A stretch of 56,876 bases of DNA from the NCBI RefSeq assembly GCF_029269265.1, contig NZ_JARIXP010000003.1, positions 84,008-140,883 on the forward strand. The letters are read 5' to 3'. Source of the DNA: Rheinheimera sp. 1928-s (GTDB taxonomy: Bacteria; Pseudomonadota; Gammaproteobacteria; Enterobacterales; Alteromonadaceae). The translations under genes were made by a program, and so were the position numbers. A model generated the notes under the pieces. The model saw only the letters and a list, made by a program, of their open reading frames with translations, was not told the DNA's origin and ran no database searches. Below, one piece after another: positions 1-8,620 of this stretch (its first letter is position 1; each line of letters begins with the position of its first letter).

Positions 1-1
1 A

Positions 2-661
2 ATACAGCAATGGCGTGAAGTGCATGGCGGCCGTTACGACACAAGCCCATCGCATTTAAAACCTCAGGCTGTGATTGAAGCTGTGCACAGGCATACCAAA
101 GGCGATGCTTATGTGACGTCCGATGTAGGTCAGCACCAGATGTTTGCCGCTCAGTATTATAAGTTTGATAAACCGAACCGCTGGATCAACTCAGGTGGCC
201 TTGGCACCATGGGCTTTGGTTTACCCGCTGCTATGGGCGTCAAGCTGCATTACCCTGATGCTGAAGTCGTCTGCGTCACAGGCGAAGGCTCTATTCAGAT
301 GAATATTCAGGAGCTGTCCACCTGCAAGCAATACGGCCTTGGCGTCAAAATTATTAACCTGAATAACGGTTATTTAGGCATGGTGAAACAGTGGCAGGAT
401 ATGAACTACGACAGCCGCTACTCCAGCTCCTATATGGATTCCTTGCCTGACTTCGTTAAATTGGCCGAAGCTTATGGCCATGTCGGTATTCGGGTCACCA
501 AAGCCGAAGAATTAGAACCTGCGTTAGAGCGTGCTTTTGCCCTCAAAGACAAACTGGTGTTTTTAGATATTCATGTCGACCCAACAGAGCATGTGTATCC
601 AATGCAAATACCAGGTGGCGCTATGAATGACATGTTTTTAAGCAAAACGGAGCGGACTTAA
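2..661 (+). CDS. ilvI: Acetolactate synthase large subunit, C-terminal part (truncated by window edge)
   Basis: The reading frame is open from base 2, so the gene starts upstream of the window; about 219 C-terminal residues are present. This is the thiamine-diphosphate-binding part of the catalytic subunit, which condenses pyruvate (or pyruvate plus 2-ketobutyrate) in the first common step of valine, leucine and isoleucine synthesis. Visible are [15 protein letters not shown], then [12 protein letters not shown] followed by the [13 protein letters not shown] stretch typical of the ThDP/Mg site. The stop lies one base before the start of ilvH, so the two are an operon and translation is probably coupled. 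The pairing with a 163-residue small subunit points to the AHAS III (ilvIH) type. Confidence is high. Confidence 0.95.
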   Translation: MQQWREVHGGRYDTSPSHLKPQAVIEAVHRHTKGDAYVTSDVGQHQMFAAQYYKFDKPNRWINSGGLGTMGFGLPAAMGVKLHYPDAEVVCVTGEGSIQMNIQELSTCKQYGLGVKIINLNNGYLGMVKQWQDMNYDSRYSSSYMDSLPDFVKLAEAYGHVGIRVTKAEELEPALERAFALKDKLVFLDIHVDPTEHVYPMQIPGGAMNDMFLSKTERT

Positions 662-662
662 G

Positions 663-1154
663 ATGCGGCATATTTTATCTGTATTGCTGGAAAACGAGTC
701 CGGCGCTTTAGCCCGCGTTGTGGGTTTATTTGCCCAGCGCGGATACAACATTGATTCGCTCACTGTAGCGGCCACTGAAGACCCGACCATCTCGCGTCTT
801 ACTCTGGTGACCCGCGGTGATGATCAGGTAATAGAACAAATCACCAAACAGCTGCATAAACTGATTGAAGTGGTGAAGTTAGCGGATTTAAGTGAATCGG
901 CTCATATTGAACGTGAACTGATGATGGTGAAAGTGAAAACCACGCCAGAGCAACGCGAAGAAGTAAAACGCTGCGCTGATATCTTCCGAGGTCAGATTAT
1001 TGATATCACAGCCAGCACCTACACTATTCAGGTGGTCGGCACGTCGGACAAACTGGAAGCTTTTATTCAGGCCTTAAACGGCACGCAAATACTGGAAACA
1101 GTACGAAGTGGTGTCTCTGGTATTTCACGTGGTGAACGTACCTTAAGCTTGTAA
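663..1154 (+). CDS. ilvH: Acetolactate synthase small (regulatory) subunit
   Basis: The product has 163 residues, the usual IlvH length. It opens with MRHILSVLLENESGALARVVGLF, an N-terminal ACT domain (about residues 3-75) that binds valine for feedback inhibition. A second ACT-like domain follows (about 80-158). In the family it stabilises and regulates the IlvI catalytic subunit in the cytoplasm. The start lies one base after the ilvI stop and a strong terminator follows, so the operon ends here. Confidence 0.96.
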   Translation: MRHILSVLLENESGALARVVGLFAQRGYNIDSLTVAATEDPTISRLTLVTRGDDQVIEQITKQLHKLIEVVKLADLSESAHIERELMMVKVKTTPEQREEVKRCADIFRGQIIDITASTYTIQVVGTSDKLEAFIQALNGTQILETVRSGVSGISRGERTLSL

Positions 1155-1175
1155 TAAACTGGTTTTAGTGAATTT

Positions 1176-1209
1176 AACAAAGCGGACTCTGGTCCGCTTT
1201 GTTGTTTTA
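1176..1209 (+). terminator. Intrinsic terminator of ilvIH
   Basis: Perfect 12-bp stem (1176-1187 with 1192-1203) around a TCTG loop, followed by a T-rich run. It also lies just beyond the 3' end of the convergent antiporter gene. Confidence 0.9.
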
Positions 1210-1214
1210 TGGCG

Positions 1215-2501
1215 TTAACTTTCACTTACAACCCGCGCTGATACAGCATTTTTCTCTACGGCTTTCTTCTTCATATGCCGCCCATACACCAGCTCAAACA
1301 GTGGTGTCGCCATGAGCGTAGTGACTATGGCCATCAACACCATAATGGAAAATAACGCAGGTTCTATCACGCCAAACTTCAGCGCTATATTGATAATAAT
1401 CAGCTCCATCAGACCTCGGGCGTTCATTAACGCGCCGACGGCCATAGCAGTTCTGTTATCACTGCCAGTGAGGCGTGCGGCAGCCCAGCAAGCAATGCCT
1501 TTGGCAAACACCGAAGCGGCCAGTATCACCAAAGCAACAGACATCACTTCCCAATCGGCCAGTATAGTTAGCTGAGTTTTTAAGCCTGAGTAGGTAAAAA
1601 ACATCGGCAACAATACAAAAATCGTGATTTTTTCCAGGCGTTTACGTAAGTGCTCCACTATGGCACCACGGGGCATGGCAATACCTAAAATAAAGCCGCC
1701 GAACACAGCATGTAAACCTACCCATTCCATCGAATAAGCAGAAATAGCAAAGAGCACCAGCAGGAAAGCAAACTGGCCCCAGCTCATTTCGCCTTTCGTT
1801 TCAATACGGTCAGCCAAAGGCTGCAACCAGCCTGTGACTTTAGTAAACATCAGGCTGGCGTATAAGGCGCCGCCCACTATAGCTTTGACTGCCAGTAAGG
1901 TGCCTCCACCAAAACTGCCCAACACCACAGCCATCACAGTCCAGGCCGCAGCATCGTCTATAGCACCGGCCGCTAAAGCCAAAGCGCCTAAAGATGTGCC
2001 GGACAAACCCCGTTCATAAATAATACGGGCAAGCATAGGAAAAGCGGTAATAGCTATGGCTGCGCCTAAAAATAACGCGGCGTTGCTATAGGAAATATCG
2101 GCAGCAAATAAGCCCGGTATATCCAGCAGCCATACACACAATAAAGCGGCAACAGTAAATGGCACCAACATGCCAGCTAAAGACACAGCAATAGCACTGC
2201 GCGCCTGTTGTTTAAACAAACTGGTATTAAATTCCAGTCCAACTAAAAACATATACAAACCCACGCCTAACTGAGCGCCAAAATACAGCACAGGCATAGT
2301 GTCAGCAGGGAAGATTTGTTGTTGCCATTCTGGCCAGAACAAGCCAAATAACGAAGGGCCTAACACAACGCCAGCGATCATTTCGCCAACCACTTTCGGT
2401 TGACCAATAAAACGTGCCAGATAGCCAAAGATTTGCGCTGCGACAAGAATTACCGCCAGTTGCAGCAAAAAGGTGACTACAAACTCTAAAGAACTCATCA
2501 T
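1215..2501 (-). CDS. CPA2-family cation:proton antiporter
   Basis: The product has 428 residues and about 12 hydrophobic helices. It resembles the membrane domain of KefB/KefC and NapA-type sodium/proton exchangers. Visible family marks are the N-terminal GQPKVVGEMIAGVVLGPS segment and AGAIDDAAAW near residue 180, the paired-aspartate ion site of the electrogenic CPA2 subgroup. There is no C-terminal RCK/TrkA-N domain, so it is not a full KefB/C and is more likely a Na+ or K+/H+ exchanger for pH or ion homeostasis. The ion cannot be read from sequence. Two ATG codons are adjacent at the start (2501 and 2498). Confidence 0.88.
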   Translation of the reverse strand: MMSSLEFVVTFLLQLAVILVAAQIFGYLARFIGQPKVVGEMIAGVVLGPSLFGLFWPEWQQQIFPADTMPVLYFGAQLGVGLYMFLVGLEFNTSLFKQQARSAIAVSLAGMLVPFTVAALLCVWLLDIPGLFAADISYSNAALFLGAAIAITAFPMLARIIYERGLSGTSLGALALAAGAIDDAAAWTVMAVVLGSFGGGTLLAVKAIVGGALYASLMFTKVTGWLQPLADRIETKGEMSWGQFAFLLVLFAISAYSMEWVGLHAVFGGFILGIAMPRGAIVEHLRKRLEKITIFVLLPMFFTYSGLKTQLTILADWEVMSVALVILAASVFAKGIACWAAARLTGSDNRTAMAVGALMNARGLMELIIINIALKFGVIEPALFSIMVLMAIVTTLMATPLFELVYGRHMKKKAVEKNAVSARVVSES

Positions 2502-2672
2502 TTACACTTCTGTTGTTGCTGTTGATTGAAGGATGCTTGTAGTGGGAAAGGTTGTGTTTTGTTGCTTTAATGCCGGTTTAAACCGATCTCTGAAATCGAG
2601 ACTACAGAGCGGTTTAAGCCAGCGCAAGCGAATTTCTGCCCTTCTCTGCTAAGCGGGTGATTAGAGGGAGTT

Positions 2673-3917
2673 TTATTTGCTCAGAAACCACCAGATAAAC
2701 AGCAGCGAAAAGCCAAATAAGTAGGTCAACCCTAGCCAGGATAACAAGCGGATCCAGGGCTGCATCAGGTGTTTTTGCTGACCCCGCATCAGCCGGTAAT
2801 TCAGCCAGGCAAATATCGGTGTGGTCACAAAAGCCAGACTCATGGCAAAGGTCAGCATAGGCCCAAGCGCAGATTTAAAAAATAAAATCACTGCCATACC
2901 TGAAGCAGCCTGCGCCAGCAGCCAAAGGTTGTAACTATTTTTTCGGTGCGTTTTTTGCCAGCCCAGCAGCTGAAACGACTCATTGATAGTACGGGCATAA
3001 CCATCCAGCACGGTCAGCGTAGTGCCAAACATACAAAGGAAAGCCACAAAAGCCACCAGCAACCTCGACCAGTCACCTATAGTGCTGGCATACATAGCGA
3101 CAAACTGGCTGGTGTACGCAGCACCAGCTAATTCTACTTTCTGATCCGAGCCATATTGCACCAAAGCGCCCAGTGACAAAAATACCAGAGCCAATGCAGT
3201 AGTGCTCCAGTAGCCTAAGTTAAAGTCAAACAAACCATCCTTTTTACTGACAGCCGTATGCTGCTGCTTGGCTTTAAGCCATAACGAATTAATAGCGGAG
3301 ATTTCAATAGGAGCAGGCATCCAGCCCATCAGCGCGACTAAAAAACCTAAATACATTAATTGCCAGGGCGAAGGGCCAACAAAATCCGGCGCTGCTGTTG
3401 CTCCTTTGTTAAAAGCGATAATGGCCGCAGCTACAGTGGTGATGGTTAACAACACCATCACCCACTTGGACACGCTATCAAGCAGCTTGTATCGGCCTGC
3501 CAGCAAAATCAGCAAACAGACTACTAATAACATCAGGCACAGCGCCGTCAGTGATAACTGAACCGGCAGAAACAACTGTAACAAGCTGGCTGTCAGCAAC
3601 AGCACACCAGCCGTATTGACCACAGCAGCTATTAAATTCAGCCAGACAAAACTTAATAAATAACCCCGGCCCTGTTTTTTATAGCCTTCCAGCAAGGTTT
3701 CACCACTTTGCAGGCTGTACTCGACACCAAAGCGGAAAAAGGGGTACTTCAATACGTTCACCAGCAAAATCAGTACCGCCAGTTGCCAGCCAAATAAAGC
3801 ACCAGCCTGAGTGGAAGCGACAATATGCGAACCACCAATAGCAGCCGTTGCTAATAAAACACCTGGCCCCAAAGCCTTCAGCCTGCTGTGCCAGTTTGAC
3901 GAATATCCCTGTTGCAT
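2673..3917 (-). CDS. NRAMP-family divalent metal transporter
   Basis: The product has 414 residues and about 11 membrane helices. The N-terminal segment LGPGVLLATAAIGGSHIVAST corresponds to the NRAMP helix-1 region. Canonical MntH has an Asp-Pro-Gly-Asn metal motif there, so the substrate site of this member is divergent. It also carries PAPIEISAIN in a mid-helix, where canonical NRAMPs have a metal-binding Met/Ala region. It belongs to the broader NRAMP-like (divalent cation symporter) group rather than clearly to MntH, and substrate is unknown. It stands alone on the minus strand. Confidence 0.78.
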   Translation of the reverse strand: MQQGYSSNWHSRLKALGPGVLLATAAIGGSHIVASTQAGALFGWQLAVLILLVNVLKYPFFRFGVEYSLQSGETLLEGYKKQGRGYLLSFVWLNLIAAVVNTAGVLLLTASLLQLFLPVQLSLTALCLMLLVVCLLILLAGRYKLLDSVSKWVMVLLTITTVAAAIIAFNKGATAAPDFVGPSPWQLMYLGFLVALMGWMPAPIEISAINSLWLKAKQQHTAVSKKDGLFDFNLGYWSTTALALVFLSLGALVQYGSDQKVELAGAAYTSQFVAMYASTIGDWSRLLVAFVAFLCMFGTTLTVLDGYARTINESFQLLGWQKTHRKNSYNLWLLAQAASGMAVILFFKSALGPMLTFAMSLAFVTTPIFAWLNYRLMRGQQKHLMQPWIRLLSWLGLTYLFGFSLLFIWWFLSK

Positions 3918-4084
3918 AAGTTTTTGTTTTTATGTTTAAAAAGTCGTGACCCAGCTTAGCCAAAGCCAAAGCTGAACACCATCGGACAAATGGAAAAACT
4001 TCAGAGGTCGGTCCTTCGACTTGCTGCTTTGTAACCACTCTGGCATGCTGCGCGCATAGATACAACTGTCTGGAAAAAAACCGA

Positions 4085-4348
4085 ATGACTCAGGAACCTT
4101 TAGTCGATCAGGAAATAATTTTTGAAGTGCTGGAAAACCAGCTGGCCGATAATGATCCAAAACAAGTAAAAGAAACTCTGATGCGTTTATGCATGACAGG
4201 CCATAGCAGAGAAGATGCACTAGAGCTGATGGCTTGTGCTTTAGCGCCAGAAATGGAAGCCGTGATTGAACGCAACGAAACCTTTAATCTGCAGCGTTAC
4301 ATCGAACATCTGGCGTTATTACCGGAAATGCCTTGGGTGACCGAATAA
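4085..4348 (+). CDS. Small acidic hypothetical protein
   Basis: The product has 87 residues, is acidic and mostly helical, with no signal peptide or membrane segment. It carries helix-like stretches such as MRLCMTGHSREDALELMACAL and ends in PEMPWVTE. I do not recognise the family. It runs divergent from the NRAMP gene, is short but codon-regular, and is followed by a repeat-rich intergenic stretch. A cytoplasmic conserved small protein is likely; no function can be assigned. Confidence 0.65.
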   Translation: MTQEPLVDQEIIFEVLENQLADNDPKQVKETLMRLCMTGHSREDALELMACALAPEMEAVIERNETFNLQRYIEHLALLPEMPWVTE

Positions 4349-4359
4349 GCTACTTGGTT

Positions 4360-4490
4360 ATTGTACAGGCGGGATAAACCCAATCGACACCGGATTGAAC
4401 GATGGACGGGCGGGGATAAACCCGCGCCCCTACAACCCAATATGCAAAATAAATCCGTAGGGGCGACCTTTATGGTCGCCCGCCTATAAA
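4360..4490. repeat. REP-like GC-rich extragenic palindromes
   Basis: Two GC-rich foldbacks lie between convergent genes. One is the GGGCGGGGATAAACCCGC element near 4410-4431. The other has a perfect 8-bp stem (4461-4468 with 4474-4481) within GTAGGGGCGACC. The motif class recurs in inverted sense near 47600-47700, which suggests a dispersed extragenic repeat rather than a simple terminator. Confidence 0.55.
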
Positions 4491-4515
4491 CCGCGGCGCC
4501 AAGGACGCAGGATTT

Positions 4516-5082
4516 TCAGAAATAGATGATCATCTCGGCTGCCTCACAGCGACAATCAAAACCACAACGCACGCACTCGTAACCGTTATGGCTGTCTTGC
4601 CGCCATTTATCCGGATGAATTTTTACCAGTTGCCCACCTTGTTTTGTGAAATACTTTACAGCCGCATTGCCAGGGCTTTGCCGCCATAAATGCGCTACAC
4701 CGGCTTTTGCGCCTTGTTGTTTTAATGCAGTGATAGTGCGTTTCATCAGTTCGCCACCCACACCATGGCCCTGCCAATGAGGCGCTATGGTGTTGCATTT
4801 AAAATAACTGGTATCCGCTATTTCTGTTTGCCATAAATCTGTGCTGCACCACTGATCGGGTTGCCACTGCCCTGCCGCCCAGCATAAACGGAACCCCACC
4901 AGTTGCTGATCCGCATAAGCCACAAAGCTGGCATCTATGCCCTGCTTAATACTTAACTGGTGGTAATAAGCCAGAGACTGCTGATCCAGATAACCATCAC
5001 CATGCACCTGATTGGCCAATTGCAGTAATGCGGCATAATCCTGCAATTGAAGCTGACGGTACTGAATAGCTATGGAATGCAT
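4516..5082 (-). CDS. GNAT-family N-acetyltransferase
   Basis: The product is 188 residues from the ATG at 5082, beginning MHSIAIQYRQL. A longer frame to 5244 would overlap the divergent oxidoreductase start region and gives a non-GNAT N-terminus. The fold follows GNAT order: SFVAYADQQLVGFRLCW (strands 2-4), then the acetyl-CoA loop IAPHWQGHGVGGELMKR (Q/RxxGxG/A type), then NAAVKYFTKQGGQ near the C-terminus. A cysteine-rich tail (CVRCGFDCRC) is unusual for the family and might bind a metal. The acceptor substrate is unknown. Confidence 0.8.
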   Translation of the reverse strand: MHSIAIQYRQLQLQDYAALLQLANQVHGDGYLDQQSLAYYHQLSIKQGIDASFVAYADQQLVGFRLCWAAGQWQPDQWCSTDLWQTEIADTSYFKCNTIAPHWQGHGVGGELMKRTITALKQQGAKAGVAHLWRQSPGNAAVKYFTKQGGQLVKIHPDKWRQDSHNGYECVRCGFDCRCEAAEMIIYF

Positions 5083-5172
5083 AAAACACTCTTGGTTTTT
5101 TCTCTTGTTCTTGCCATGATCACTAAAAAACTCATCCATTACAATATAGCTGTACGACAAAAGGAAAAACGG

Positions 5173-6513
5173 ATGTACGACCCGCTTATCGACCCCCATC
5201 CGGGCCAGGGCCAGGCTTACCCACACAGCTATTGGGCTGATCATTCAGGCGCAGCACCGGCAGATGATGGACAGTTGCAGCAGGATTTATCAGTGGATGT
5301 CGCCATTATTGGTGCTGGTTACACAGGTTTATCTTGTGCTTATCATCTGGCGACTGAACATGGCGTAAAAGCTGTGGTGCTGGAGGCCAACAAAACCGCC
5401 TGGGGGTGCAGCGGCCGTAATGCCGGTTTTGTGCTGAAATCCTCAGGTCGGAAACCCTATTCAGTGATGCGGGCCCAGTATGGCGAAGCAGTAATGCACG
5501 GAATTTATAACGAATTTTGTGCTGGTCTTGAAACCGTTAAATCGCTGATCGCCACTGGTATAGAATGCGACCAGCAAGAAGCTGGGTATTTACGGATGGC
5601 CCATAAGCCATCGATGATCAAAAGCCTGCGGCAACAAGCAACCTTACTGCAAAAAGAATTTGGTTATCAGGTGGAGTTATTCAGCCGTGAAGAGCTACAG
5701 CAAAAATTTGTTGCCGATCAGCACGCTTATGCAGCTTTGCGTTTTCATGATGGTTTTGGTGTTAACCCGCTCAAACTGGCATGGGGTTATCAGCAACTGG
5801 CGCAAAAAGCTGGCGCGAAAATTTATAGTGCAAGCCCTGTGACTCAATGGCAACAAGATGGCGACCACCAACTGTTAATAACTCCACAAGGCAATGTCAG
5901 AGCGAAAAAAGTGGTGATTGCCAGCAATGGCTACACGCCAAAGTTGCTGCACAGCGGTGTGCAGTCCCGCACCTTGCCTGTGTTGTCACAAATTATTGTC
6001 ACTGAACCTTTGTCTGAAGCTCAGTTGGCTGCCTGCAATTTTTTAACCTCGCAAGTCATTATGGACACCCGCGCTTTAAAGTATTACTACCGTAAATTAC
6101 CGGATAACCGCATTTTGTTTGGTGGCCGCGGCGCTATTACCGGTCAGGGCGCAGAGGATCCTTATTTTGCTAACCGCTTGCTTGAGGTTTTAAAACTCAG
6201 TTTCCCGGCTTTACAGTCACTCAAATACGACTACAGCTGGTCAGGCTGGATTTGTATGACTCTGGATGATATTCCACATCTGGCTCAGGCCGATGACAAA
6301 GGCAATGTGCTGTACAGCATGGGCTATTGCGGCAGCGGTCTGACCTTTTCAGTTCAGGCAGGTAAACGACTGGCTGAACGTTTAATGGGAGTGCCTTTAC
6401 CCGCCATTCCGATTTATCAGAACGCTTTGCCGCAGTTTCCTTTGCCAGCGCTGCGGCGTTTAGGCCAGTGGGGCTATTTTCATTATGGTATGGTCAAAGA
6501 TCGCTGGTTCTAA
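5173..6513 (+). CDS. FAD-dependent amine/amino-acid oxidoreductase (DadA/PuuB-like)
   Basis: The product is 446 residues from the ATG at 5173, which has AAGGAAAAACGG just upstream. An upstream ATG at 5047 would overlap the divergent acetyltransferase and was not used. A Rossmann FAD motif DVAIIGAGYTGLSCAYHLA sits near residues 40-58, followed by LEANKTAWGCSGRNAGFV, typical of the DAO family close to gamma-glutamylputrescine oxidase. GYCGSGLTFSVQAGKRLAE near the C-terminus is the second FAD contact. The likely reaction is oxidative deamination of an amine or amino acid; substrate cannot be read. Confidence 0.85.
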   Translation: MYDPLIDPHPGQGQAYPHSYWADHSGAAPADDGQLQQDLSVDVAIIGAGYTGLSCAYHLATEHGVKAVVLEANKTAWGCSGRNAGFVLKSSGRKPYSVMRAQYGEAVMHGIYNEFCAGLETVKSLIATGIECDQQEAGYLRMAHKPSMIKSLRQQATLLQKEFGYQVELFSREELQQKFVADQHAYAALRFHDGFGVNPLKLAWGYQQLAQKAGAKIYSASPVTQWQQDGDHQLLITPQGNVRAKKVVIASNGYTPKLLHSGVQSRTLPVLSQIIVTEPLSEAQLAACNFLTSQVIMDTRALKYYYRKLPDNRILFGGRGAITGQGAEDPYFANRLLEVLKLSFPALQSLKYDYSWSGWICMTLDDIPHLAQADDKGNVLYSMGYCGSGLTFSVQAGKRLAERLMGVPLPAIPIYQNALPQFPLPALRRLGQWGYFHYGMVKDRWF

Positions 6514-6604
6514 TCCTCTTCGTGCTTGAAGCCGCAGCAATTTCTTGGGTATATAAACAGAGTCAGGTAAACTAGCGGCCATATCTGGCGTGAGAAAAGA
6601 CATC

Positions 6605-6805
6605 ATGAGTTCAAGCAAAGCATTAAAAAAGAAAATCAGTAAAAGAGCCAAACAAAAGAAAAACATTCTGGTGAAAAACTCCATCAGGTTAAAACAAAAA
6701 GCAGAAGAAGCTCAGACTGAAGTCACTGAAACTGATGCGACTCAAGTTGAGGCAGCTGAAGCTCCTGATTCACCTCTGAAAAATACTTCAGCTGCAGCTG
6801 AGTAA
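6605..6805 (+). CDS. Small lysine-rich hypothetical protein
   Basis: The product is 66 residues from the ATG at 6605. The N-terminal half is strongly basic (SKALKKKISKRAKQKKN) and the C-terminal half is acidic and alanine-rich, so it is probably disordered. Its last 83 bases overlap the convergent solute-binding protein gene. I do not recognise a family. It may be a small nucleic-acid-interacting protein, but that is only inferred from charge. Confidence 0.45.
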   Translation: MSSSKALKKKISKRAKQKKNILVKNSIRLKQKAEEAQTEVTETDATQVEAAEAPDSPLKNTSAAAE

Positions 6806-7487
6806 AGATGGGCTCTTGCTGTACCTCAGCCAGAGCTTTATCAAACTTGGCTCGCAACCGCTCATTCTTAAACGCCGCACTGTATAAACTGGGCTGAAAC
6901 ACAGCTGCTAAATCAAAAGGCTGCATACTGTGACCTGCCAATCTGGCGTAGTAATAAAAGATATTTCTGTCCATCACCACTACGTCACAACGTTCCAGCA
7001 ATAACATTTGCAGTTGCTGACTCTGGTTCGCCACTTCCTGATAATTCATCACCAGACGCACCAGTTGCTGATACTCAGGCCCCAACAAAGTTCTGGCGTT
7101 ATGGAACGCCACCACAGAATAGGGTTTCAATTGTTCCAATTGATGCAATTGCAAACTTTTGGATGACAGGCTGGCGGCCACATTCTGATAACGGATATAG
7201 GGCTGCGAATAATACAGCTGCTGTTGCTCTGGATCGCTCTTTTGCAAGGTTGCGATATCCGCCCTTCCCGCCAGCATTAGATCTTTAATCCGGGCGTTAG
7301 GCACATGCAAAAAAACTGCGTCGTAACCCATTTTTTTACTTAATAAACGTAATAGATCCAGCTCATAACCTGAGCTGTCGTTTAAGTCGATATAAGGGGG
7401 TTTGTCCAGGCCGACCAGAATAGTCAGCTCTGTTTTAGCCTGGGCTGTCAAACTAAAGGCGATACATAAAAACAACAACCATCTCAT
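6723..7487 (-). CDS. Periplasmic amino-acid-binding-like protein (SBP_bac_3)
   Basis: The product has 254 residues with a clear signal peptide (MRWLLFLCIAFSLTAQA). The type-3 solute-binding fold follows: LTILVGLDKPPYIDLNDSSG, then LMLAGRADIATL and a C-terminal VVVMDRNIFYYYA region. No permease or ATPase gene is nearby. It may therefore be an orphan sensor-type binding protein, as is common in this group, rather than part of an ABC importer. The final ~25 residues lie beyond the conserved fold and overlap a convergent small gene. Confidence 0.8.
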   Translation of the reverse strand: MRWLLFLCIAFSLTAQAKTELTILVGLDKPPYIDLNDSSGYELDLLRLLSKKMGYDAVFLHVPNARIKDLMLAGRADIATLQKSDPEQQQLYYSQPYIRYQNVAASLSSKSLQLHQLEQLKPYSVVAFHNARTLLGPEYQQLVRLVMNYQEVANQSQQLQMLLLERCDVVVMDRNIFYYYARLAGHSMQPFDLAAVFQPSLYSAAFKNERLRAKFDKALAEVQQEPIFTQLQLKYFSEVNQELQLPQLESHQFQ

Positions 7488-7564
7488 GCGTTTACCTCTA
7501 TACCCGCCATTAGAAAAAGTTTAGTCTGGATGAGATCATCCTTAATCTGCAAAGGCCATTCTGC

Positions 7565-7825
7565 ATGTCAGCATCAGTTGATATTCAACACCATCCTGAA
7601 GAACATCGTTTTTTTATTTTGTGGGCAAAAGAACAAGCGGAGCTTCTTTATAGCCTTGACCCAAACAGCAAGAAAATCAACTTTTACCGCACTTATGTTC
7701 CAGAAAGTGCCAGAGGAAAAGGGTTAGCCAGACAGCTGGTAGAAGCGGGTCTGAGTTGGGCCAAAAAGCAGGGCTATCAGATAGAAGCCAGTTGTTCTTA
7801 TGTGCAGCCTTTTTTAAAGAACTGA
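7565..7825 (+). CDS. YjdJ-type small GNAT acetyltransferase
   Basis: The product has 86 residues, the usual length of the minimal Gcn5-related family that includes YjdJ and human NATD1. The conserved core is visible: FYRTYVPESARGKGLARQLVE (acetyl-CoA loop) and then CSYVQPFLKN, where the family has the CSYV/xxF motif at its end. The substrate of these minimal enzymes is not known. It is monocistronic and divergent from the solute-binding protein. Confidence 0.82.
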   Translation: MSASVDIQHHPEEHRFFILWAKEQAELLYSLDPNSKKINFYRTYVPESARGKGLARQLVEAGLSWAKKQGYQIEASCSYVQPFLKN

Positions 7826-7931
7826 AACATTTGCTTACGGTTCAGTTTGAGTACAGCTTGACGCGTCTACACTCCTGTCAACTTCATTGCCAAAGGCAAT
7901 CGAACTTTATAACAGTGAATTGAGGTGTATG

Positions 7932-8468
7932 ATGAACAAGTCTCTTATTGCAGGTTTAGTAGTAGGTGGTATCGCCGTTACTGCTTTAGGCTCTATGGCA
8001 GGCTACAGTTATTTAGACAAAGAACCGGAATACGCCGAAGTAGTTGCCAGCAAAGCTGTGTATGAAAGTTACAACGTACCGGTTGAACAGTGTACCGACC
8101 AGATAGTGCAGCAAAAAGCAGCTGTGCAGGATCAGCATCAAATCGCAGGTACTGTCTTAGGTGCTGTGGTGGGTGGTGTACTGGGTAACCAGGTTGGCGG
8201 TGGTTCAGGTAAGAAGATTGCAACTGTTGCAGGTGCTGCAGCTGGTGGTTATGCCGGTAAACAAGTGCAGAACGACATGCAAAACAAGGATGTAGAAAGT
8301 ACAACCCGCCGGGTTTGTAAAACAGTGCAGAAAAAAGAACAACGGGTTGTTGGTTACGACGTAACCTATTTGTTGGACGGTAAAGTCCACAAAACCCGTT
8401 TAAATGAAGAGCCGGCAGAACGCCTTCCGGTAAAAGATGGCCAGCTGCTTACAGCCAGCGCCAACTAA
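7932..8468 (+). CDS. Glycine-zipper 2TM-domain envelope protein
   Basis: The product has about 178 residues. Two in-frame ATGs lie at 7929 and 7932; the second has better spacing from the GAGG at 7922-7925. An N-terminal hydrophobic segment (LIAGLVVGGIAVTALGSMAG) anchors it. Residues ~75-115 form a glycine zipper (VLGAVVGGVLGNQVGGG, then GAAAGGYAGKQV) of the Rick_17kDa/2TM type, found in outer-membrane or inner-membrane stress-related proteins. The C-terminal part contains a cysteine-bearing RRVCKTVQKKEQRVVGYDV stretch typical of this family. A strong terminator follows. Confidence 0.82.
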   Translation: MNKSLIAGLVVGGIAVTALGSMAGYSYLDKEPEYAEVVASKAVYESYNVPVEQCTDQIVQQKAAVQDQHQIAGTVLGAVVGGVLGNQVGGGSGKKIATVAGAAAGGYAGKQVQNDMQNKDVESTTRRVCKTVQKKEQRVVGYDVTYLLDGKVHKTRLNEEPAERLPVKDGQLLTASAN

Positions 8469-8473
8469 GAAAG

Positions 8474-8495
8474 TGCCCCTTGATGGGGCATTTTT
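8474..8495 (+). terminator. Intrinsic terminator
   Basis: A 6-bp GC stem (TGCCCC with GGGGCA), a 5-nt loop and TTTTTG follow the glycine-zipper gene. Confidence 0.85.
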
Positions 8496-8620
8496 GTTTC
8501 TGCTCGTCCCCCTCTGCCGAACTACCTTCTGTTAATATTTTGCTGATGCCCTTGCAGCTTGCCCAAAGCAGACCTATGGTGCTAAAGGAGCATATGCCAT
8601 AACACAGGGCTGTTCATCTC

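Noticed and set aside
2571-2582. CGGTTTAAACCG palindrome between antiporter and NRAMP genes
   Set aside because: Short, with no evidence of a linked regulator; likely chance.
5047-5172. Longer start for the FAD oxidoreductase at 5047
   Set aside because: It overlaps the divergent acetyltransferase start, has no RBS, and adds a non-family N-terminus; the ATG at 5173 has a good RBS.
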